The notes under the pieces were generated by a model. It saw nothing but the letters and a program-made list of their open reading frames with translations. It was not told the DNA's origin and made no database searches. Of a stretch of 64,000 nucleotides of DNA, positions 55,353-64,000 are shown one piece after another; the first letter of the stretch is position 1; each line of letters opens with the position of its first letter. The stretch is from Streptomyces chattanoogensis (GTDB lineage: Bacteria; Actinomycetota; Actinomycetes; Streptomycetales; Streptomycetaceae). The stretch spans positions 1 through 64,000 of the forward strand of contig NZ_LGKG01000150.1 of NCBI RefSeq assembly GCF_001294335.1, in the 5' to 3' direction. The position numbers were made by a program, and so were the translations under genes.

Positions 55353-56273
55353 TTACAGCCGCTTGGCGCTGCGCAGCGTGCGCGGGTGGTCGCCGCTGCC
55401 GTCGGGGCGGGAGGTGCCGTTCTCGTCGCCGAGGGTCGGGCCGTTCGCTTCCTTGCGGCTGGAGAGGAAGATCTGTTGGCCGTCGGCGTCGTGGCCCAGA
55501 TAGATGCCCACGTGGTCGACGCGGTGCTTGGCGTGGGCGTCCAGTTTGAAGAAGGCCAGGTCACCGGGTTGGAGAAGGTCGGCCGACCGGGGACGGTGGG
55601 CCGGGCCGACGCCCTTCAGCGGGATGATGTCGGCGCCGATCCGGGAGCGGGCCATGCCGTTGGCGGTGCGGGGCAGGCCGCCGCCCGCGGTGTCGGACGC
55701 GGCCAGCGGGTAGTGGGCGCGCCGGCCCCAGACCAGCCGCTGGTAGCCCGAGGCGTCGAGGGAGCGTGCCTGCTCCTTGTCCGGGATGCCCTCGCCGTTC
55801 TTCTTGGCCGGCACACCCTGGACGTACTGGAAGGCCATGGCGAAGACGTCGTCCGCCCTGCTGCCGTAGTTCTTCGCGAACCAGTCCTTGAACCACCGCT
55901 CGTTCTCGGCGCCCTTGCGCCAGGGTTCCGGCATGAGCCGCACCCAGTCCTCGGTCACCACCCGGGACGTGGTCGCGGCGGGCTCGGCGAAGGTGCGGCT
56001 GGGGCCGGTGAGGGTGGCGGTGCGGGCGTTGTCGGTGAAGGTGGCGAGGACTTGGCCGTCCTTGTCGCGCAGCACCGTACGGTCGGGGTTCTGCAGCCGC
56101 TCCCAGATCTGCTTGCCGGTGTGCCGCGGGGCGCCCACGGACTGGACGCCCGGGGCGCCGGCCTGCTCCTCCTTGCGGAGCTCCACGGTCAGATAGGCGC
56201 TGGCGGCGAGCAGCGTGATCACCGTCGCCGCGTGCACGGCGGACCTGGTCTTCGATTTCTTCTTCGCACTCAT
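55353..56273 (-). CDS. NlpC/P60-like exported protein with catalytic Cys replaced
   Basis: A 306-residue protein with an N-terminal membrane anchor (residues 13-31) and an NlpC/P60-like C-terminal domain: LLQPGDLAFFKL and VDHVGIYLG carry the typical late motifs (His254). The segment that normally reads Asp-Cys-Ser-Gly is SLDASGYQRLVWG, with Ala174 in place of the nucleophile, so peptidase activity is unlikely unless another residue serves. It is the last gene of the pgsB-pgsC operon, where other species have PgsA or a gamma-PGA hydrolase. GGAG precedes the ATG. Confidence 0.7.
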   Translation of the reverse strand: MSAKKKSKTRSAVHAATVITLLAASAYLTVELRKEEQAGAPGVQSVGAPRHTGKQIWERLQNPDRTVLRDKDGQVLATFTDNARTATLTGPSRTFAEPAATTSRVVTEDWVRLMPEPWRKGAENERWFKDWFAKNYGSRADDVFAMAFQYVQGVPAKKNGEGIPDKEQARSLDASGYQRLVWGRRAHYPLAASDTAGGGLPRTANGMARSRIGADIIPLKGVGPAHRPRSADLLQPGDLAFFKLDAHAKHRVDHVGIYLGHDADGQQIFLSSRKEANGPTLGDENGTSRPDGSGDHPRTLRSAKRL

Positions 56274-56293
56274 GAGGTCTGCTCCGGCGGGGG

Positions 56294-56776
56294 TCAGGCG
56301 GTCGGCATGACGCCGAGGAGGATTCCGGCGCTGAGGACGACATAGGCCATGAGGGTCACCGAGCCCGTGGCGACCAGCGTGGGGCCCTTGGGCTGGCGGA
56401 CCAGCTGGTAGGCGATCAGGCCCGGGACGATGAAGCCGAGGGTCTGGTTGCTGTACATCAGGGGGAACTGCAGCGAGAGCACGATCATCACCGTGGCCTG
56501 CAGCAGCACGCCGGTGAGCACCACGGCGGCGAACAGCCGCTTGCCGTACAGGATCACAAAGCGCTGCAGCAGCAGGGTGCAGACGTAGGTGAGGACGGTG
56601 ACGCCGACGACCATCGCGGCGCGCTGCATGTCCTCGATGAAGGTGAGCGCCAGCCAGCCCGGGGTGATCATGCCGCCCGGCGACAGATTCGTCGTCAGAT
56701 AGCAGACGAGGGAGAAGAGCAGGCCCAGGGCGATGCCGATCGCGGCGATCTCGGGGGTGAGGGCGGATGTGATCAA
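56294..56776 (-). CDS. pgsC: Poly-gamma-glutamate synthase subunit PgsC/CapC
   Basis: A 160-residue integral membrane protein with five helices; LVCYLTTNLSPGGMITPGWL and LGFIVPGLIAYQLVRQPKG are characteristic of PgsC/CapC. The TTG start overlaps the pgsB stop (TTGA) with AGGAG upstream in pgsB, so the two are translationally coupled. PgsC forms the membrane part of the PgsBC polymerase. Confidence 0.85.
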   Translation of the reverse strand: MITSALTPEIAAIGIALGLLFSLVCYLTTNLSPGGMITPGWLALTFIEDMQRAAMVVGVTVLTYVCTLLLQRFVILYGKRLFAAVVLTGVLLQATVMIVLSLQFPLMYSNQTLGFIVPGLIAYQLVRQPKGPTLVATGSVTLMAYVVLSAGILLGVMPTA

Positions 56777-58014
56777 CGGGGGTCTCCTGGGCTGTGATCG
56801 GGCTGCTCGGGCCGGGCCGGTTCGTCGGCGCTCCCGTCCGCCGGAAGGCGCGCGAGGTGTTCCAGGAGCTGTTCGCCCTGGCCGTGGATGTTGCCGATGG
56901 CGACGAGTGAGGAGTCGGGGCCGAGCCGGCCGAGCAGCCGGGCCATGAACTCCTCCGGGTCGCGTCCGTCGCCGCCCAGGTCGACGGCGCGCGAGCGGAA
57001 CTCGTCGGGGATCGCGTCAATGGCGGACTTCGCGGGGTGGCCGACGACGAAGACCTGCTCCGGGTCGAGGCCGGGGATGATCGCGCCCATCTGGCCGTTG
57101 CGCTCCACGCGGTCGGGGCGGCAGTTGATGACCACGTTCAGCGGCCGCCGGACGGCGCCCAGATCGAGCAGCTGACGGATGTTCATCAGCGTCGACTCGG
57201 GGTCGTTGGCCGCGAAGACGTTGGCGAAGCGCAGCTTCTTCCCGTCGGGGGTGAGGTACCGCTCGACGGAGAGCACTCCGGGGTCCGGCGGCGCGTCGTA
57301 CATGCCCTGCAGGGCCGTCCTCCGCTCCACGCCGAGGAGTTCGGCGACGGTCAGCGCGATCGCCACGTTCTCCTTGAACGTGAACCAGCTGAAGCCGCGC
57401 AGCTCCTCGTCGGTCACGGACTCCGGATCCGCGTAGATCAGCTTGCAGTCGCGGGCGTCGGCCTCCTCCTGAAGGATGGCGAACCGCTCCCGCTCCGCGG
57501 TGACGCAGATCCCGCCCTCCGGCATCGACCGGCACAGCGAACGGGCCACATCGTCCAGCGTCGGCCCCATCTCGGCCAGATGGTCCTCACGGACGTTGCA
57601 CAGCACCCCGATGGTGGACCGGATCAGCTTGGACTGGTTGATCTCCTGCAGCGCCGGCATCACCGCCATGCACTCGATGACCAGCGCATCCGGGCGGTAC
57701 GCCGCGGCACGCCGCACAATGCCGATCTGCTCGACGACATTGGCGATGCCGAACTTGCGGTAGACCGGCTCCTCGGTGGCATCGGGGTGGATGAACCGGG
57801 CGGCGGTGCCGGTGGTCTTCGCCACGGTGGTCAGCCCGCCGCCGCGCAGCGCACCCGCGCACAGCCGGGTGATGGAGGACTTGCCGCGGATCCCGTTGAC
57901 CAGCACCCGGGTGGGCATCTGGCGCAGACTGGCGAAGTGACGGCGCTGCTCGATGATGCCCGCGACCAGCAGAACGGCGCAGCACACCACGAGGACGGTG
58001 TAGAGGAAGAGCAC
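56773..58014 (-). CDS. pgsB: Poly-gamma-glutamate synthase ligase PgsB/CapB
   Basis: A 413-residue amide ligase of the Mur-ligase type. One N-terminal membrane helix (FLYTVLVVCCAVLLVAGII) is followed by the ATP loop LVNGIRGKSSITR, then KTTGTAARFI, PDALVIECMAVMPALQEINQ and LCNVREDHLAEMG, all hallmark CapB/PgsB segments. It polymerises glutamate through the gamma-carboxyl group using ATP. It starts 6 bp after the HAMP-protein stop. Confidence 0.9.
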   Translation of the reverse strand: MLFLYTVLVVCCAVLLVAGIIEQRRHFASLRQMPTRVLVNGIRGKSSITRLCAGALRGGGLTTVAKTTGTAARFIHPDATEEPVYRKFGIANVVEQIGIVRRAAAYRPDALVIECMAVMPALQEINQSKLIRSTIGVLCNVREDHLAEMGPTLDDVARSLCRSMPEGGICVTAERERFAILQEEADARDCKLIYADPESVTDEELRGFSWFTFKENVAIALTVAELLGVERRTALQGMYDAPPDPGVLSVERYLTPDGKKLRFANVFAANDPESTLMNIRQLLDLGAVRRPLNVVINCRPDRVERNGQMGAIIPGLDPEQVFVVGHPAKSAIDAIPDEFRSRAVDLGGDGRDPEEFMARLLGRLGPDSSLVAIGNIHGQGEQLLEHLARLPADGSADEPARPEQPDHSPGDPR

Positions 58015-58020
58015 GGTGGG

Positions 58021-60525
58021 TCAGTTCCTTCCGGCGGAGGGCGTCGCGCCGTCGTGGGGGTGCCCCTGTCCCTGCCCCTGCCCGTGCCCCTGCTCCGACA
58101 GCTGCTGCCGGATCAGTTCCAGGCTGCGGGCGACGGCACCGACCTCGTCGTGGTGGGTCGGGTAGAGCACGGTGCGGCGGTCGCCGTCCGCGAGCGCTTC
58201 GGCCCGGTCCGCGAGGGCACGCAGGGGGCGTACGACGACGATGTGCAGCCAGCCGAGACAGGCCGCGGCCGCGGTGATGCCGAGCAGGCCCGTCAGCACC
58301 GTGATGTTTTCCAGGTCGTTCTCGGCGAGGGCGAGTCCGGACGCGGGCTGCCAGCTGACGGCGGTCCAGCCGAGCGGCTTCGCCGCGCCGCCGTCCGCGA
58401 ACGGGGCCGCCGCGGCGATCCGGGTCTCGTCGCCGTCCCGGAGGAGGACGCCGGTGGGGACCGGGCTCTTGCCGGGCTTCTGCGCCTTGTGGTCGGTGCC
58501 GTCAGCCTTCCGGCCAGGGGCTTCGGCCTTCTGGCCGGTGGCTTCGGTCTTCTCCGCGAGGGCGTCCATCCGGCTGTCCGGCAGGGGCTCGAAGGCGAGA
58601 TAGCCGGTGTTCCCGGCGACGACGCGGCGCTCCGCGTCGACGACACGGACCACCCCGAGTCCGGGCCGCCTGAGTATCGAGTTGAGGAATTCGATGCGGA
58701 ACTCGCCCACCACGGTGACGCCCCGCCGCCCGGCGACCTCGGCGGCCGCGGTGATCAGCGGTTCCTTGCCCTGGTCGTCGACGACGCGGATCGGCGCGGT
58801 GGCCGGGTCGTTGCCCTTGGGGCTGTGCGGCTCGCCTCCCGCCCGGGCCAGGACGCGGCCGCCGGCATCGACGACGTACACCGAGATGTACCGCAGGTTG
58901 TCGGCCATCGTGCGCTGGAGGACCTCGGCCATCCGTGCCGGTTTCGTACCGCCGCCGAGGTGGGAAGCGGCCGCCACCAGCTCGGCGTGGCCCTCGGAGA
59001 GCGTGAGGCGCAGCCGGTCGGTGAGGGTGGCGGTGCGCTCACGCTGGTCGTCGACGATCTGCTGCGGTACGTCGACGGAGCCGCCGGCCCGGTTGAACAG
59101 CAGCAGAAGCGGTGCGGACCACGCGAGCAGCAGCACACCGCAGACGGCGAGCAGGGTGCGGGTGCCGAAGCGGGGCCGGGCGGGACGGGGCCGTGACGTG
59201 CCGGGTTGCCGGGCCGGTTCGGCCTGCCCGGTCTGCAGGTCCTGCCCGGTCTGCAGGTCCTGCCCGGTCTGCAGGTCCTGCTCGGCCGCTTCGCCGAGGA
59301 GCTGGCGGCGCAGCCGTTCCAGCGCGCCGCCGATCCGCGCCGCCTCGCCGTACTTCGGTGCGTTCACGGGGCGGGCGAGGTCCCCGCGGGCGAGGCGGCG
59401 GCTTTCCCGGAACAGGTTGAGCAACGGGCGCTGCACGGTGCCCAGGAGCAGCGCCACGGTGAGCCCGCCGGTGAGCAGCAGCGCGGCCGCGGCGAGAAGC
59501 CCGAAGACCGGGCGGCCGGCCGCGGCGGGGGCTTCGGGAACCTTGACCGTCGCGACGACCGTGAGGCCGAGACCGGTCGCGGCGGTGGCCTCGCCGGGCT
59601 GGTGCGCAGCGAGTGTGGCGTATCCGGCGATGGCGCGGTGCCCGCGGTCGGCGTCACCGGTGACGCTGCCGCTGACGCCCTGGAAACCGCCGGAGCCGGG
59701 TTCCTTCGCCTTGAGCGGGTGCTGCTTGGCCTTCTCGGTGGCGTACGCGGCGAACGCCTTCAGCTGCTTCCCGGAGCGGGCGCGCTCGTCACGCTGCCGG
59801 CCGGAGGCGCCCTGAGCCGGTTCGGGACCGCCGTTCCGGCTGAGCACACGGCCCTGCGGGTCGATGACGGCGAGGGTCCGGGAGCCGCCGGCGCTGACGC
59901 CGGGGAACGTCAGGCCGCGGGAGGCGACCAGCAGCCTCTTCGGCTCGCCGGGCCGGTCGAGCAGGGCGAAGGTGAGCAGGCGGGCCTCGCCGCTCGGCAG
60001 CCGGACCAGGCGGGGTGCGAGGCCGTTCTCGCCGGTGAGCCCGGCGCGGTCGATCGCGTTCAGCGGCAGGTTCTCGCCGCGTGCGGCGAGCAGCCGGCCC
60101 GAGGTGACGTCCACGACGGCGGTGCCCAGCCACTTCTGGCGCAGGTCGCCGACCTTGTCCAGGACGGCGTCCGCGGGTACCGGGTCGGCGGTGCCGAACA
60201 GCGCGGCGGTCCGGGTCATGGCGGCGGCGCTCGCGTCGATGGAAGCGCGCAGTGCGATGGCGCCGTCCTCGGCGAAGTGCTGCTGGGAGGTCAGAACGGC
60301 CTGGGGGACGCGGTCGTGGCCGACGCGGCCGAGGGTGAGCGCGGTGACGCCCGTCAGGGCGAGCAGCAGGATCGACAGCACAGCGATGGGGGGACGTATG
60401 CCACCCAACAAGGACATGTCGGCCCGCCGGCGGGCCGTGTGCCACCGCTTCGGGGGCGGAGCGGGCAACGGAGCACTCCTCTTCTGGGAACCGTGGATGC
60501 CGAACGATCGCTCGTAACGCTGCAT
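58021..60525 (-). CDS. Double-HAMP membrane sensor without output domain
   Basis: An 834-residue protein (start at MQRYERSF; an ATG at 60417 is possible). It has two similar halves, each with a membrane helix, an extracytoplasmic sensing region (dCache-like), a second helix and a HAMP domain (LLGTVQRPLLNLFRESRRLA with LARGDL; VVVRPLRALADRAEALADGD). Between the halves are three exact copies of DLQTGQ. It ends in GQGQGQGHPHDG and has no kinase, cyclase or methyl-accepting domain. Being the first gene of the pgs operon, it may control or anchor the polymerase. Confidence 0.7.
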   Translation of the reverse strand: MQRYERSFGIHGSQKRSAPLPAPPPKRWHTARRRADMSLLGGIRPPIAVLSILLLALTGVTALTLGRVGHDRVPQAVLTSQQHFAEDGAIALRASIDASAAAMTRTAALFGTADPVPADAVLDKVGDLRQKWLGTAVVDVTSGRLLAARGENLPLNAIDRAGLTGENGLAPRLVRLPSGEARLLTFALLDRPGEPKRLLVASRGLTFPGVSAGGSRTLAVIDPQGRVLSRNGGPEPAQGASGRQRDERARSGKQLKAFAAYATEKAKQHPLKAKEPGSGGFQGVSGSVTGDADRGHRAIAGYATLAAHQPGEATAATGLGLTVVATVKVPEAPAAAGRPVFGLLAAAALLLTGGLTVALLLGTVQRPLLNLFRESRRLARGDLARPVNAPKYGEAARIGGALERLRRQLLGEAAEQDLQTGQDLQTGQDLQTGQAEPARQPGTSRPRPARPRFGTRTLLAVCGVLLLAWSAPLLLLFNRAGGSVDVPQQIVDDQRERTATLTDRLRLTLSEGHAELVAAASHLGGGTKPARMAEVLQRTMADNLRYISVYVVDAGGRVLARAGGEPHSPKGNDPATAPIRVVDDQGKEPLITAAAEVAGRRGVTVVGEFRIEFLNSILRRPGLGVVRVVDAERRVVAGNTGYLAFEPLPDSRMDALAEKTEATGQKAEAPGRKADGTDHKAQKPGKSPVPTGVLLRDGDETRIAAAAPFADGGAAKPLGWTAVSWQPASGLALAENDLENITVLTGLLGITAAAACLGWLHIVVVRPLRALADRAEALADGDRRTVLYPTHHDEVGAVARSLELIRQQLSEQGHGQGQGQGHPHDGATPSAGRN

Positions 60526-60661
60526 GCGACCGCTCAGAGGGGCCCCACGGAGAGAGAGGTTGGGCGAAAAAGCGGAATGTGATCCGGGCCACGGCAAATG
60601 AGGGTGATTCACCCCCGTTCGCCCTCATACCGCTCGGGCGCCCCGGATATCTTTGACGACC

Positions 60662-61639
60662 ATGAGAGCCAGCCAGACAAATACCGTAAAAATAACGATA
60701 GTTCTGGTCGTAGCGGCTGTCGCGGCGCTCACCTGGGTGCTGGTGAGCCTTAGCCGGCCCACCGGTCCGGGGTCCGACCGGCCGAACACCCCCACCGGGG
60801 CGGTGGACTTGACGCGCCGGATCTCCGACTACACCTCGGGCTTCCACGAGGACGGCGGCTACCGGCATCCGGCACGCGTGGAGCGGCAGGCGATCGCACG
60901 GGGCGTGGGGCTGCTCCTCGACGGACACCGCGCACAGGCCCAGAAGCAGCTCTCCGGCGTGGACTTCGAGATCCGCACCCTCACGGACAGCGCCACCGGC
61001 CGGCGGTACGCGGAAGTCGGCGACCGCACGGAGCGCGGTCCGGCTCCCCGCGGCTGGGGGCGGGTCTACGTCGACCTCGGCGCCCCGGCCCACTGGTCCG
61101 TGCAGGTGCCGCACCCCGTCGCCGACTCCCGCACCGAACAGCTCGGCGTGAGCGTCCTGCGGGGCGCACGCGGCGGCGTCATGGTGATTGCGGGTGCACA
61201 CCGCAGAGCCGGGCAGGGCGATGCGGCAGATGTGGCACACCGCACCGACACCGTCTTCGACGCCGTCTGCGACGAACTCACCGAACGCGGTCTGCCGGGC
61301 ATGCAAGTGCACGGATTCGCCGACGACTCCGCCCCGGACTACGACGTCATCGCCTCCACCGGCGAGGGCGAACGGGCCCGCCCGGAGGGCCAGGCTCTTG
61401 CCGATGCCCTGCGCGCTCGCACATGGCGTGTGTGCCGCGCCTGGGCACGCTCCTGCCCGCTCGAGGGCCGGACCAATGTCCAGGGCCGCAAGGCGGCGGC
61501 GGAAGGCGTCCCCTTCCTGCACGTCGAGTTCAGCAACACGATCCGTACGTCGCCCGCGCTGCCCCAGCGCGCGGCCGAGGCACTCGGCACCGTCACCGCG
61601 GCCTGGTCGGCGAAGCCGGTCCACCGGCCCAACGGCTGA
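60662..61639 (+). CDS. Exported conserved protein, possible metallohydrolase
   Basis: A 325-residue protein with an N-terminal membrane anchor (ITIVLVVAAVAALTWVLVSL). The extracytoplasmic domain carries ordered His/acidic motifs VPHPVADSRTEQLGV, VIAGAHRRAG, DVAHRTDTVFDAV and MQVHGFADDSAP, which resemble a zinc-binding peptidase-like fold. It is divergent from the pgs operon, so an accessory role in gamma-PGA processing is conceivable; this is inference from position only. Confidence 0.55.
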   Translation: MRASQTNTVKITIVLVVAAVAALTWVLVSLSRPTGPGSDRPNTPTGAVDLTRRISDYTSGFHEDGGYRHPARVERQAIARGVGLLLDGHRAQAQKQLSGVDFEIRTLTDSATGRRYAEVGDRTERGPAPRGWGRVYVDLGAPAHWSVQVPHPVADSRTEQLGVSVLRGARGGVMVIAGAHRRAGQGDAADVAHRTDTVFDAVCDELTERGLPGMQVHGFADDSAPDYDVIASTGEGERARPEGQALADALRARTWRVCRAWARSCPLEGRTNVQGRKAAAEGVPFLHVEFSNTIRTSPALPQRAAEALGTVTAAWSAKPVHRPNG

Positions 61640-61718
61640 CGTCAGGCGCTGTGGGGTGACCGGACGGAGGGGCGGGCGAGGGTGCTGCCCGCCCCTCCGT
61701 CCGGCTGGACCGGCCCCG

Positions 61719-63023
61719 TCAGACCGTCACGGGGCCCGGCTGCGCCTTGGCCGCGGTCGGCTTCAGGCGGCCGGTGCGGTGCAGCCCGTACAGCGCGGCG
61801 GCGCAGGCGAGGCCGAGCGCGAGCAGGGCGATCCACGGGAGCGCGGAGACGCCCGCCGCCCGGGAGGCGTCCAGAGCGGCGCCGGTCAGCAGGTTGCCGA
61901 CCGTGATGCCGACGCCGCAGATGGTGTTGTAGAGCCCGTAGTGCGTGGCGACCAGGCGGTCACCGGAGAGCCGGACGATGGTGTCCATCTCGAAGGGGTA
62001 GGCGATCATCGTGCCCAGCGCCAGCAGCAGCGCGGACAGCGCGGGCGGCACGGCGGCGAGCAGCCACCGCCCCACTCCGCCGCCCGGTACGGGCAAGGCC
62101 GTGGCGATCAGCAGCGGTACGAACGCCGCCCCCATGGTCAGCAGCCCCAGCGCCGGCGCCCGGCCCGGCTCCCTGCGCGCCTTGCACCAGGCGGTCACCT
62201 TCGTCTGCCAGAGGATGGTGCTCAGGCCCGAGACGGCGAAGAGCACCGCCACCGCCGCCGTGCCGGAGGTGCCTTCGCCACCGAGACGCCGCACCTCCAG
62301 GGGCAGGGCCAGGTAGACCTGGAAGGACAGGACGTACGAGCCGATCATGGCCGCCGAGAAGAGCAGGAACGGCGGATTGGCCACGACGCTGCGCCACTGG
62401 GACAGCACGCTCTCCCGCCCGCCGTCCTGGCCCTGCTCCGCTCCGTCGGCGCGGCGGGCGGGCAGGGCCCGGATCTGCACGATGCTCAGCAGCGCGAAGA
62501 CGCCGGCCGCCACAAGGCAGGTGATGCGGAAGTCGACGCCGGTCAGCACCATGCCCACCAGCGGGCCGAGCAGGATCCCGGCCTGGTAGAAGACGTTGAA
62601 CAGGGCAAACGCCTCCACTCGCCGCTCCCCGGCGTCCGCGGCCAGGTAGGCCCGGACCGCCGGGTTGAACAGCGCCCCGGCCAGCCCGGTCGCGGCCGAC
62701 GCGGCCAGCAGGGCGGGCAGGGAGTCCACCAGCCCGAGGGTGGCGAAGCCGACGATGCGCAGCATCAGGCCGGCGATGATCATCGGCTTGTAGCCGAGCC
62801 GGTCCGCCAGGGTTCCGCCGACCAGGAACATGCCCTGCTGGCTGAAGTTCCGTACGCCGAGCACGAGTCCGACGGTCCAGCCCGCCAGCCCGAGCGTCCC
62901 GGACAGATGCGCGGCCAGATAGGGCATCAGCATGTAGAAGCCGAGGTTGATGGTGAACTGATTCACCATCAGTAGCTGGACGCTGCGCGGATAGGAGCGC
63001 ACCTGCCGCAAGGTTCCCTTCAT
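61719..63023 (-). CDS. MFS exporter (DHA1/MdtH-like)
   Basis: A 434-residue major facilitator with twelve predicted helices. Motif A between helices 2 and 3 reads [12 protein letters not shown]; helix 5 has the drug-antiporter style [16 protein letters not shown]. Its ATG overlaps the stop of the upstream PLP-enzyme gene (ATGA), suggesting it exports a product made by that enzyme. The substrate is unknown. Confidence 0.85.
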   Translation of the reverse strand: MKGTLRQVRSYPRSVQLLMVNQFTINLGFYMLMPYLAAHLSGTLGLAGWTVGLVLGVRNFSQQGMFLVGGTLADRLGYKPMIIAGLMLRIVGFATLGLVDSLPALLAASAATGLAGALFNPAVRAYLAADAGERRVEAFALFNVFYQAGILLGPLVGMVLTGVDFRITCLVAAGVFALLSIVQIRALPARRADGAEQGQDGGRESVLSQWRSVVANPPFLLFSAAMIGSYVLSFQVYLALPLEVRRLGGEGTSGTAAVAVLFAVSGLSTILWQTKVTAWCKARREPGRAPALGLLTMGAAFVPLLIATALPVPGGGVGRWLLAAVPPALSALLLALGTMIAYPFEMDTIVRLSGDRLVATHYGLYNTICGVGITVGNLLTGAALDASRAAGVSALPWIALLALGLACAAALYGLHRTGRLKPTAAKAQPGPVTV

Positions 63024-64000
63024 CGCCCCTCACCCTCCTCCGCGTCGGCGAGGGAGAGCGGATCGACCACGTCGGCGCACCGGGTCCAGTGGGTGACCTC
63101 CTTCTCGTCCAGGCGGCCGATCACCTGCGGTTCGGGGTCCGGTGGGGAGTCGAGCAGGCCGCGGGCGGCGCAGTAGTCGTCGTCGTAGACCGTGCCGAGG
63201 TACCGCTGCGGGCCGTCGGGGAAGATCGCCGCGATACGGGCGTCCGCCGGCATCGTGCGCGCCAGCCATCCGGCGACCAGGGCGACCGCCCCGACGCTCC
63301 AGCCGCCGGTGGCGTAGTGGGAGGTGGCCAGCTGCCGGCACGTCCACACCGCCTCGGCCGGGTTGACCCAGTGCACCTCGCTGAAGTTGCCGTAGGCGAC
63401 GTTGCGGGGATAGATGCTCGACCCCAGGCCCCGCATGAGCCGGGTGCGGGCGGGCTGCCCGAAGATCGTCGAGCCGATGGTGTCGACGCCGACCAGCTTC
63501 AGCCCGGGGTAGTGGTGCTGCAGGACGCGGGAGACGCCGGCGGAGTGCCCGCCCGTACCCACGCTGCACACCAGTACGTCGATATGGCCGAGCTCGCTCG
63601 CCAGCTCCAGCGCGAGCGGGGTGTATGCGGTGGTGTTGTCGGGGTTGTTGTACTGGTCCGGGCACCAGGAACCGGGGTGACGCTCCATCAGCTGCACCAC
63701 GCGGTCGCGGCGGGCCTGCTGCCAGCCGCCGGTGGGGTGGGGCTCGGAGACGACGTTGACCTCGGCTCCGTACGCGGTCAGCAGCCGTGTCATGGACCGC
63801 TCGAGGCCCGGGTCGGTGACCAGCGTGACCGGATGGCCGTAAACCATCCCCGCCAGGGCCAGCCCCAGTCCGAGGGTGCCGCTGGTGGACTCGATGATCC
63901 GGGCCCCGGGGCGCAGATCGCCACGGGCCCGGGCCCGCTCGACCATGTGCAGACCCGGGCGGTCCTTGATACCGCCGGGATTGAAGCCCTCCAGCTTGGC
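63020..64000 (-). CDS. PLP-dependent cysteine-synthase-family enzyme (partial, cut by window edge)
   Basis: At least 326 residues; the 5' end lies beyond the window. The PLP lysine is in [13 protein letters not shown] at the edge. The substrate loop is [15 protein letters not shown] (the usual Asn after Ser-Gly is Thr) and the phosphate loop is [16 protein letters not shown]. The C-terminal part ([40 protein letters not shown]) fits fold-type II cysteine synthases or related beta-replacement enzymes. Coupling to an MFS exporter suggests biosynthesis of an exported amino acid or precursor. Confidence 0.8.
   Translation of the reverse strand, partial: AKLEGFNPGGIKDRPGLHMVERARARGDLRPGARIIESTSGTLGLGLALAGMVYGHPVTLVTDPGLERSMTRLLTAYGAEVNVVSEPHPTGGWQQARRDRVVQLMERHPGSWCPDQYNNPDNTTAYTPLALELASELGHIDVLVCSVGTGGHSAGVSRVLQHHYPGLKLVGVDTIGSTIFGQPARTRLMRGLGSSIYPRNVAYGNFSEVHWVNPAEAVWTCRQLATSHYATGGWSVGAVALVAGWLARTMPADARIAAIFPDGPQRYLGTVYDDDYCAARGLLDSPPDPEPQVIGRLDEKEVTHWTRCADVVDPLSLADAEEGEGR

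Overview
The window is very G+C-rich actinobacterial DNA with strong G/C third-position bias, GTG/TTG starts and purine-rich ribosome binding sites. The gene set (OsaC/A/B osmostress proteins, SigE-family sigma factor, stand-alone primase-polymerases, WhiB-like and DUF5926 proteins, an actinomycete conjugative element, a perfect Streptomyces-type parS site) points to Streptomyces or a very close relative. All calls were made by reading the sequence; no database search was run.

Left chromosomal part (1-21.4 kb). A parS site is followed by an osmostress block: an OsaC-like kinase/phosphatase (minus strand), divergent from an OsaA-like HAMP-array hybrid kinase whose frame is broken by a 103-bp repeat duplication, and OsaB. 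A rearranged caspase remnant and an ECF sigma factor follow. At 8.4-13.3 kb lies a translationally coupled five-gene minus-strand operon (acyl-CoA dehydrogenase, MaoC-DUF35, acyl-CoA dehydrogenase, MaoC, lipid-transfer thiolase) with the content of the mycobacterial igr steroid side-chain operon, headed by an 18-bp inverted repeat. The rest are single genes: small secreted protein, primase-polymerase, methyltransferase, SUKH-like, GNAT, tyrosine phosphatase, DUF6083, RDD and YcxB-like membrane proteins.

Integrated element (21,421-42,988). A 60-bp copy of the 3' part of tRNA-Ser(UGA) marks the left end and the intact tRNA gene marks the right end, giving an AICE of about 21.6 kb. Its left third holds cargo and regulators on the minus strand: a nuclease-like protein, split integrase remnants, a membrane protein, two XRE regulators, a MurB paralogue, NUDIX and a GntR/KorSA-like repressor. 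From 30 kb a rightward string of overlapping small genes leads into transfer genes (DUF5706 Pycsar-effector-like, DUF2637, WhiB-like, Spd-like membrane proteins, FtsK/SpoIIIE-type Tra). Next come a DnaB-N/DUF3987 fusion protein, a dense array of GTCAGC/GCTGAC iterons, xis and int. I see no RepSA, RepAM or classical Prim-Pol initiator, so the fusion protein plus iterons is the best candidate replication module and the most interesting system here.

Right chromosomal part (42.9-64 kb). tRNA-Ser, an HtrA-like protease, a glycerophosphodiester phosphodiesterase, an RsbW-like ATPase, DUF5926, a secreted protein, a degenerate primase-polymerase carrying an inserted Streptomyces repeat, a PP2C with a substituted metal ligand, aminopeptidase P, a TetR regulator, and a membrane protein behind an iron-box-like site. 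Then comes a four-gene poly-gamma-glutamate-type operon (double-HAMP sensor, PgsB, PgsC, and an NlpC/P60-like protein with Cys replaced by Ala). The window ends with a coupled PLP-enzyme/MFS exporter pair that runs off the right edge.
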